A stretch of DNA of 52,956 nucleotides from Actinomycetota bacterium (GTDB lineage: Bacteria; Actinomycetota; Thermoleophilia; Gaiellales; Gaiellaceae), in assembly GCA_005883355.1 (NCBI GenBank), contig VAXG01000002.1, positions 1-52,956 on the forward strand, given 5' to 3'. Positions 47,962 through 52,956 of the stretch are shown here, one piece after another. The position numbers were made by a program, and so were the translations under genes. Within the stretch, counting starts at the first letter, position 1. Every line of letters starts with the position of its first letter. The notes beneath the pieces were generated by a model. The model saw only the letters and a list, made by a program, of their open reading frames with translations. It made no database searches and had not been told where the DNA came from.

Positions 47962-48900
47962 TCACGGCTCGTGGACATATCCGCTCAGCAAGAGGTCGTC
48001 ACCGACCTGCTCGGCGGTCAGACGCTGCAGCTCGACCGGTGCCGCCAGGCCGGGCGTGAACGAAGGACCGCTACCGGCGATCGTCGGCGCGATGAACAGC
48101 AGGACCTTGTCGACGAGATCTGCTCGAAGAAAGGACGCGGCAAGAGTCGGCCCGCCCTCCAGCAGAAGCGACTGCACCCCTTCCGCCGCAAGTGCCGCGA
48201 GCTCGTCCACGAGGGCACCGCTGCGCAATTCCAACTCCGATCTCTCCGGGAGTGGCCCGGTGCCGAATGCAAGGCGCCGCGGCTGCCGGCCCGCGTCGAC
48301 GCCGCGCGCGGTCAGCTCCGGATCGTCCGCGCGCACCGTCCCCATCCCGACCGCCAGGGCGTCGACCTGCGCACGCAGCTCGTGGACACGCCGCCGCGAC
48401 TCCTCGCCGGTGACCCAGCGCGTCCCCGGGACCGCCACCCGACCGTCGAGGGTGAGGGCGAGCTTGAGGATCACGAACGGACGCTGCTCGGCGATCCAAA
48501 CCCGCCACGCCTCATTCTGCGTGCGTGCCTCGGCCGAATCCGCGTCGACCGTTTCGACACCGGCTGAGTGTAGGACCTCCAGCCCACCTCCCGCCGTCGG
48601 ATTCGGATCGAGCGAGCCGGCGACGACCTTGGCAACTCCCGCGGCGAGCACGGCGTCTGTGCACGGAGGCGTCGATCCGTGACTCTTGCACGGCTCCATC
48701 GTCACGAAGAGCGTCGCTCCGCGTGCGCGCTCGCCGGCCGCCTCGAGAGCGATCACCTCCGCATGCGCCTCGCCCTTACGCTGGTGCCAGCCTTCACCGA
48801 CGACCTCGCCATCGCGAACGACAACGGCCCCCACGATCGGATTCGGATAGGTGGTGCCGCGCCCGCGCTCCGCGAGGTCAAGCGCGCGCTGGAGGCTCAC
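47962..48900 (-). CDS. ribD: riboflavin biosynthesis deaminase/reductase RibD
   Basis: 312 residues from GTG, overlapping the rpe stop (GTGA). The N-terminal deaminase (about 1-145) has the zinc motif GEAHAEVIAL and the later CKSHGSTPPCTDAVL, plus SLDPNPTAGGGLEVL. The C-terminal reductase (about 150-312) has RPFVILKLALTLDGRVAVPG, WVTGEESRRRVHELRAQVDA, VGMGTVRADDPELTARGVDA, QSLLLEGGPTLAASFLRADL and DKVLLFIAPTIAGSGPSF. It performs the two steps before RibH. Shorter than the usual ~350-370. It is separated from ribE by the SARP and surface-protein genes. Confidence 0.95.
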   Translation of the reverse strand: MSLQRALDLAERGRGTTYPNPIVGAVVVRDGEVVGEGWHQRKGEAHAEVIALEAAGERARGATLFVTMEPCKSHGSTPPCTDAVLAAGVAKVVAGSLDPNPTAGGGLEVLHSAGVETVDADSAEARTQNEAWRVWIAEQRPFVILKLALTLDGRVAVPGTRWVTGEESRRRVHELRAQVDALAVGMGTVRADDPELTARGVDAGRQPRRLAFGTGPLPERSELELRSGALVDELAALAAEGVQSLLLEGGPTLAASFLRADLVDKVLLFIAPTIAGSGPSFTPGLAAPVELQRLTAEQVGDDLLLSGYVHEP

Positions 48901-49580
48901 GCCAACTCTTGAAGGAGCCGACGATACGCGCGCGGCAGATCCTCACGGGCGAAAATCGACGTCCCGGTGACGAACAGCGTCGCGCCTGCGTCTCGCACGG
49001 CCTTGATGTTGTCCGGACCGATGCCGCCGTCGACCTGAACGTGTACCTCGCGCGGCAGGACAGAGCGCAGGGTCCGGATCCGGTCGATCGCCTCCGGCAT
49101 GAACTCCTGGCCGGAGTACCCCGGTTCGATGCTCATGCAGAGCACGATGTCGACGTGCGAGGAGATCGCGGCGTGCGCCGCGTACGCCACGCTCGTCTCC
49201 GGCTTGAACGCGAGTCCCACCTGAAGATCGTGCGCGCGCGCCGCGAGCACGACGGACGTCAGGTCCGGGCACGCCTCGTAGTGCACGGTGACGCTGTCGC
49301 CGCCGGCCTTCTTGATTGCTCCGAAGTGCTTCTCGGGACTCTCAGTCATCAGGTGACAGTCGACGACGGCGCCGCCCGCGTGGATGATCGGCGCGATCGA
49401 CTGGAGGACGATCGGGCCCATCGTGATCGGCTCGACGAAGTGACCGTCGCCGACGTCGAAGTGGAACACATGCACGCCGGCGCGAAGGAGCACGTCGATC
49501 TGCTCGCCGAGGCGCGAGAAGTCGGCCGCATAGAGCGACGGCTCGACCTCCACCGTTCTGACCCAGTCGTTCCAGCTCAT
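48897..49580 (-). CDS. rpe: ribulose-phosphate 3-epimerase (divergent)
   Basis: 227 residues. TIM-barrel epimerase of the pentose phosphate pathway: EPSLYAADFSRLGEQIDVLL, VFHFDVGDGHFVEPITMGPI, GGAVVDCHLMTESPEKHF, GDSVTVHYEACPD, VGLAFKPETSV, VLCMSIEPGYSGQEFMPEAI, VDGGIGPDNIKAVRDAGATL, FVTGTSIF. Metal and catalytic positions fit (Asp in FDV.DGHF, His in DCHLM, Asp in QVDGGI), but several normally fixed residues differ (DVGDG for DVMDG, IEPGYSGQ for VNPGFGGQ), so an epimerase of a related sugar phosphate is possible. Confidence 0.85.
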   Translation of the reverse strand: MSWNDWVRTVEVEPSLYAADFSRLGEQIDVLLRAGVHVFHFDVGDGHFVEPITMGPIVLQSIAPIIHAGGAVVDCHLMTESPEKHFGAIKKAGGDSVTVHYEACPDLTSVVLAARAHDLQVGLAFKPETSVAYAAHAAISSHVDIVLCMSIEPGYSGQEFMPEAIDRIRTLRSVLPREVHVQVDGGIGPDNIKAVRDAGATLFVTGTSIFAREDLPRAYRRLLQELA

Positions 49581-49593
49581 GTTCGGTGCGAGT

Positions 49594-50817
49594 CTAGGTT
49601 CTGAGGCGGGCGATGAAGAAACCCGCCGTGCCGTGCACGTGCGGCTGAGTGAGCAGGAACTCGGGTCGGCGCGGATGGCTGAACTGCGGCCACTCCTCCC
49701 CGAGCGGCTCGACCTGCAGGCCGGACGCGTCGACGATCGCCTCGTTCTCCTCGGGATTCAGGGTGCACACGGAGTAGACAATCGTCCCGCCCGGCTTCAC
49801 TCGTTCCGCCGCGACGCGCAGCAACTCGGCCTGGAGCTCGGGCAGCGGTCGCGCCCGCCAGCGCAGGTCCGGTCGTCCGGCGAGGACTCCGAGACCGGAG
49901 CAAGGCGCATCGACGAGCACACGGTCGAAGCCTATGAGCTCCGGCGGGAGCTCGGTTGCGTCCGCGTTCACCACCGTCACGTTTTCCGCGCCGAGGAGCC
50001 TGCAGTTCTCTTCGAGCTCGCGGGCTCGGCCCGGATGAAGTTCGACCGCGACCACGTCGCCCTCCAGCTGCGTGGCCTTGCCGCCTGGCGCGGCGCAGAG
50101 GTCGAGCGTCCGTTCGCCCGGACGAGACCCGACAACGACTCCGGCGAGCTGAGAGCCACGGCTCTGTGGCCAGATGAGACCCGCGTGCAACGCGTCCTCG
50201 TCGATGCGTTCGACGTGCAGCGCATCCGGAAGATCGGGATCGGGACGTCCCTCGACCTGTCCGTCCTTCCGGCGGTTGAGGCGGACGACTCGCTCGGGCG
50301 GCTCGTTCTGCGTGCGCATCAGGGCGAGCGCCTCCTCGGAGCCGAGCTCCTGCCACCAGAGCTCGGCGATCCAGTCGGGGTACGAGTGCTTGAGCGCCGC
50401 CTCGCGGGGATCGTCCTCGGGGAGCGCGGCAAGCAAGGCCGCGACGCCTTCGGAAAGCCTGCGCATGACGGCGTTCGTGAACGGCACCGCCCGCTCGAGG
50501 CGTGCGGCGCGAACGAGCTCGACGGTTTCGTTCACGGCGGCGTGCTGTGCGACGTCGGTGTAGCCGAGTTGGTAGGCGCCGAGTCGCAGGGCGGCGCGGA
50601 CCGGCGGGTCGAGCTTGCGCACCGGCCGCTTTCCGAGCCTGTCGATCGCGTAATCGAGCGTGCGCGCGCGCTGCACCGTCCCGAATGCGAGCCGCTGCGC
50701 GAGCGCGCGATCGCGGCTGTCGAGCTCCTTCGCGGCACCGCGCAGGACGCGGTCCGCATAGGCGTCGTCCTCGAACACCCGCAGGACGACCTGGTACGCC
50801 GCCTGTCGTGCGGTCAT
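49594..50817 (-). CDS. rsmB: 16S rRNA (cytosine967-C5)-methyltransferase
   Basis: 407 residues; ATG overlaps the fmt stop (ATGA). N-terminal NusB-like helical domain (AYQVVLRVFEDDAYADRVLR, RALAQRLAFGTVQRARTLDY, AALRLGAYQLGYTDV). C-terminal RNA m5C methyltransferase: RTLDLCAAPGGKATQLEG, VDAPCSGLGVLAGRPDLRWR with the catalytic Cys, and TIVYSVCTLNPEENEAIVDA with the second Cys. In the usual priA-def-fmt-rsmB-rpe run. Confidence 0.95.
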   Translation of the reverse strand: MTARQAAYQVVLRVFEDDAYADRVLRGAAKELDSRDRALAQRLAFGTVQRARTLDYAIDRLGKRPVRKLDPPVRAALRLGAYQLGYTDVAQHAAVNETVELVRAARLERAVPFTNAVMRRLSEGVAALLAALPEDDPREAALKHSYPDWIAELWWQELGSEEALALMRTQNEPPERVVRLNRRKDGQVEGRPDPDLPDALHVERIDEDALHAGLIWPQSRGSQLAGVVVGSRPGERTLDLCAAPGGKATQLEGDVVAVELHPGRARELEENCRLLGAENVTVVNADATELPPELIGFDRVLVDAPCSGLGVLAGRPDLRWRARPLPELQAELLRVAAERVKPGGTIVYSVCTLNPEENEAIVDASGLQVEPLGEEWPQFSHPRRPEFLLTQPHVHGTAGFFIARLRT

Positions 50818-51605
50818 CGCACTCCGCGCAGGAATTCGTCGTACGTCATCCGCCGCTTGCCGTCCGGCTGCACCTCGAGCGGCTCGAGCCTGCGGCCGGC
50901 GACGCGTGCCTTCCAGATCGTCACGGGCCGGCCGTGCAACTCGGCTCGCGCGCCGATGTGCGGCGACAGCGCGCGGATGCGGTTGAGAAGCTCCTCGGGC
51001 GGTTCGGCCCAGTCGAGCTCACGATCGGCGGCGGTGATCTTCTCTGCGTACGTCACGCCCTCATCGTCCTGCGGCGTGAACTGCGGGTCCGGCAAGACGG
51101 CGTCGAGGAGCTCGACCGCGAGCGCCGCCGACTTCTCGTAGACGCTGCCCGCATCGTCCTGCTCGCCGATCGGGAACGAGCGCTGCGCCGCGATCGGGCC
51201 GGCGTCGAGCTCCTTGACCGTGCGGTGGATCGTCACGCCTGTCTCCGTGTCGCCGGCCATGAGCATGCGCTCCACCGGTGCCGCGCCCCGCCAGCGTGGC
51301 AGCAACGATGGATGCACGTTGAGCCAGAGCCTCTCCGCGAGGACGTCCTCCGGGATCAGGAGCCCATAGGCCGCGACGACGATCGTGTCGGCGCCGAGGT
51401 CCAAGCCGGGTTCAGGGCGCGCCGGCTGCAGGACGGGAATGCCGAGCCGCTCCGCCGTCTCCTTCGCGGGCGGGGCGCCGGTCTTCTGCCCGCGGCCGCG
51501 CGGCGCGTCCGGCCTCGTCAGCAGCGAAGTGATCTCGTGGCGAGTGGCGAGACGCTCGAGCACGTCTGCTCCGAAGGGCGCCGTCGCTGCGACGGCCAGC
51601 CGCAC
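50814..51605 (-). CDS. fmt: methionyl-tRNA formyltransferase (short C-terminal domain)
   Basis: 263 residues from GTG. Formylates initiator Met-tRNA. Catalytic domain: TRPDAPRGRGQKTGAPPAKE, IVVAAYGLLIPEDVL, LNVHPSLLPRWRGAAPVERM and GVTIHRTVKELDAGPIAAQR; Asn-His-Asp catalytic triad residues are in place. The C-terminal OB-like tRNA-binding domain is reduced (total is ~45 residues shorter than the common ~310). It starts immediately after the def stop, and its own stop overlaps rsmB. Confidence 0.95.
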   Translation of the reverse strand: MRLAVAATAPFGADVLERLATRHEITSLLTRPDAPRGRGQKTGAPPAKETAERLGIPVLQPARPEPGLDLGADTIVVAAYGLLIPEDVLAERLWLNVHPSLLPRWRGAAPVERMLMAGDTETGVTIHRTVKELDAGPIAAQRSFPIGEQDDAGSVYEKSAALAVELLDAVLPDPQFTPQDDEGVTYAEKITAADRELDWAEPPEELLNRIRALSPHIGARAELHGRPVTIWKARVAGRRLEPLEVQPDGKRRMTYDEFLRGVR

Positions 51606-52178
51606 TTAACGGATGACGAGCCGCGGGCGTAGCGCCGCGAGCGCTTCGCGGCGGGCCTCGGGCGTCGTGCGGTTCAGGATCAACGTTCCGTCGAGGTGGT
51701 CGAGCTCGTGCTGCACGATGCGCGCGGGCGTCCCTTCGAGGTCGTAGCCGACCTCGTCCCCGTTTTCGTCGCGGCCTTCGATTCGCACCGTCATCGACCG
51801 CTCCACAGGCATCGTGACCCCCTGGATCGAGAGGCAGCCCTCGTCGTCCGTCTCGGCCTCGTCACTGCGCCGGACGATCTCCGGATTGACGAGGGCGGCG
51901 ACCTGGTCTTCCTCGGGCGCAAAGACGAACACGCGACGAAGCACCCCGACCTGCGTGGCGGCGAGGCCAACCCCGTTCGCGTCCTTCATCAGCTCTCCCA
52001 TCCGCGCGACTAGGCGCCTCAGATCGTCGTCGAACTCCTCCACGGGCGGCGCCTGCATGCGCAAGACGGGGTCGGGATATTGCCGAATCTGCGCAAGTGC
52101 AAGCTGGCGCCGCGCTTCACGCTCGGCGTCGAGCTCCTCGTTTCGAACCTGTCCCTCGACCTCGGTCACGGCGGGCAC
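51606..52178 (-). CDS. def: peptide deformylase
   Basis: 190 residues from GTG. Removes the formyl group from nascent proteins. Motifs: ANGVGLAATQVGVLRRVFVF (GxGLAAxQ), DDEGCLSIQGVTMPVERSM (EGCLS, Cys metal ligand) and ARIVQHELDHLDGTLILN (HExxH, both His ligands and Glu). An N-terminal polar stretch of ~25 residues precedes the IRQYPDPVLRMQAPPV start of the core. Between yqgE (divergent) and fmt. Confidence 0.96.
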   Translation of the reverse strand: MPAVTEVEGQVRNEELDAEREARRQLALAQIRQYPDPVLRMQAPPVEEFDDDLRRLVARMGELMKDANGVGLAATQVGVLRRVFVFAPEEDQVAALVNPEIVRRSDEAETDDEGCLSIQGVTMPVERSMTVRIEGRDENGDEVGYDLEGTPARIVQHELDHLDGTLILNRTTPEARREALAALRPRLVIR

Positions 52179-52248
52179 ATTAGCGGCGGCGGTGAGCCTG
52201 AGGCATGGGATTCACGCCTGCCACCCTCGGGCAAGGCAGACTTAGGGC

Positions 52249-52794
52249 ATGGACTCGCTCGCCGGACACTTCCTCATCGCCTCCCCGGCGATCCTCGACC
52301 CGAATTTCGAGCGTGCGGTCGTGTTGATCACCGCGCACACCGACGAAGGCGCGGTCGGCGTGATCCTCAACCGTTGCTCGTCGGCGACCGTCGGCGAGGC
52401 GGTCCCGCAGCTCGCGCCGGTCATCGACATCGACGAGCCGGTGTTCGTCGGAGGCCCCGTCAATCCCGACGGCGTTGCAGTGCTCGCGGAGTTCGAGGAT
52501 CCCGATGACGCCGGCATCGTGGTGCTGGACGACGTCGGCTTCGTCGCCATCGAGGAGGCGCTCGAAGTGCAGGCGCCCGACCTCCAGCGGACGCGAGTCT
52601 TCGCCGGCGTGGCCGGTTGGGGGCCGGAGCAGCTGGAGGACGAGCTCGGCCGCGACGACTGGATCATCGAACCCGCCGATGCGGACGCGATCTTCACCGA
52701 CGACCCAGACCGGCTCTGGAGCGATGTCCTCCGCCGCAAGGGCGGCCGCTACGAGCTGGTCGCCCGCATGCCGCTCGATCCCTCGATGAACTAG
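52249..52794 (+). CDS. yqgE: YqgE/AlgH family protein (DUF179)
   Basis: 181 residues. Family pattern is clear: LAGHFLIASPAILDPNFERA, VVLITAHTDEGAVGVILNRC, VFVGGPVNPDGVAVLAEF, RVFAGVAGWGPEQLEDELGR and DDWIIEPADADAIFTDDPDR. AlgH affects alginate and other regulatory traits in Pseudomonas, but the molecular function is unknown. It is transcribed away from def and toward priA, whose stop is only 7 bases away, splitting the common priA-def order. Confidence 0.93.
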   Translation: MDSLAGHFLIASPAILDPNFERAVVLITAHTDEGAVGVILNRCSSATVGEAVPQLAPVIDIDEPVFVGGPVNPDGVAVLAEFEDPDDAGIVVLDDVGFVAIEEALEVQAPDLQRTRVFAGVAGWGPEQLEDELGRDDWIIEPADADAIFTDDPDRLWSDVLRRKGGRYELVARMPLDPSMN

Positions 52795-52800
52795 GGAGTA

Positions 52801-52956
52801 CTAGAGGCTCTGCGGGTCGACGTCGACGACCGCCGTCAGGCCGGCGCGGCGCATCGCGGGCGCCGCCGCACTCAGCAGCCGGCTCGCCTGCGCGGCGAGG
52901 CGGCGCGGGTGCTCGGTCTTCGCAACGAGCTGCGCGCGATAGCGGCCGCGTAGCCG
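52801..52956 (-). CDS. priA: primosomal protein N' (PriA), C-terminal end
   Basis: Only the last 51 codons lie in the window; the gene continues beyond the right edge. The reading RLRGRYRAQLVAKTEHPRRL, then AAQASRLLSAAAPAMRR and VVDVDPQSL, is the typical PriA C-terminus (RxRGRYR..L..., DVDP.SL). PriA restarts replication at forks. Its position upstream of def/fmt matches the common priA-def-fmt order. Confidence 0.8.
   Translation of the reverse strand, partial: RLRGRYRAQLVAKTEHPRRLAAQASRLLSAAAPAMRRAGLTAVVDVDPQSL

Overview
The window is dense, high-GC DNA, with genes nearly end to end, many GTG and TTG starts, and repeated 1-4 base stop/start overlaps. Several features point to Actinomycetota: zinc-ribbon L28 and L32, a DivIVA/SepIVA-like protein beside coaD, DUF1003, an AfsR/SARP-type BTAD regulator, and a class III cyclase fused to a STAND ATPase. 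A deep lineage such as Thermoleophilia (Gaiellales/Solirubrobacterales-like) is my inference and is not shown by a marker search. I see no rRNA, tRNA, CRISPR array, integrase or transposase.

Layout. 1-7.7 kb is mixed: the 3' end of pntB, a translationally coupled trio (membrane GT2, PglC/WcaJ-type phosphoglycosyl transferase, ornithine cyclodeaminase-like protein), then a secreted protein, a VOC protein, a cupin, a secreted alpha/beta hydrolase and an FAD oxidoreductase. 7.7-34.9 kb is essentially one ancestral housekeeping block on the minus strand: rsmD-coaD-sepIVA / yceD-rpmF-plsX-acpP-rnc-smc-ftsY / ffh-rpsP-khpA-rimM-trmD-lepB-rplS-rnhB / yraN-comM-dprA. It is interrupted by cassettes: EamA plus LysR, an aldo/keto reductase, a hairpin-rich repeat cassette with a DUF1059 gene, a cyclase/dodecin group, an orphan DNA methyltransferase, and beta-propeller-like secreted proteins. 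34.9-45.9 kb holds ArsR/SRPBCC, a GH99-like hydrolase, a Tat-exported propeller, recG-degV-REC-fakA-asp23-rpmB, and ribH-ribBA-ribE. 46-53 kb holds a repeat-bearing surface protein, a truncated SARP regulator, the overlapping run ribD-rpe-rsmB-fmt-def, yqgE, and the 3' end of priA.

How the genes work together. The core covers protein synthesis and export (ribosomal proteins L19, L28, L32 and S16, rimM, trmD, Ffh/FtsY, signal peptidase I, fmt/def), fatty-acid and phospholipid supply (acpP, plsX, FakA/DegV), chromosome maintenance (smc, recG, rnhB, priA), DNA uptake (dprA, comM) and riboflavin synthesis (ribD, ribBA, ribH, ribE).

Most unusual points: (1) between smc and rnc, three copies of a paired-hairpin element whose outer stems differ but stay self-complementary, plus a 92-bp, 91/92-identical inverted repeat bracketing a small DUF1059 gene, with one hairpin encoding the C-terminus of RNase III; (2) signal peptidase I with an N-terminal J-like domain lacking HPD; (3) an SMC of only 838 residues with short arms; (4) rnc without ATG, GTG or TTG ahead of its catalytic motif; (5) a 166-bp inverted repeat filling the gap between two convergent genes.
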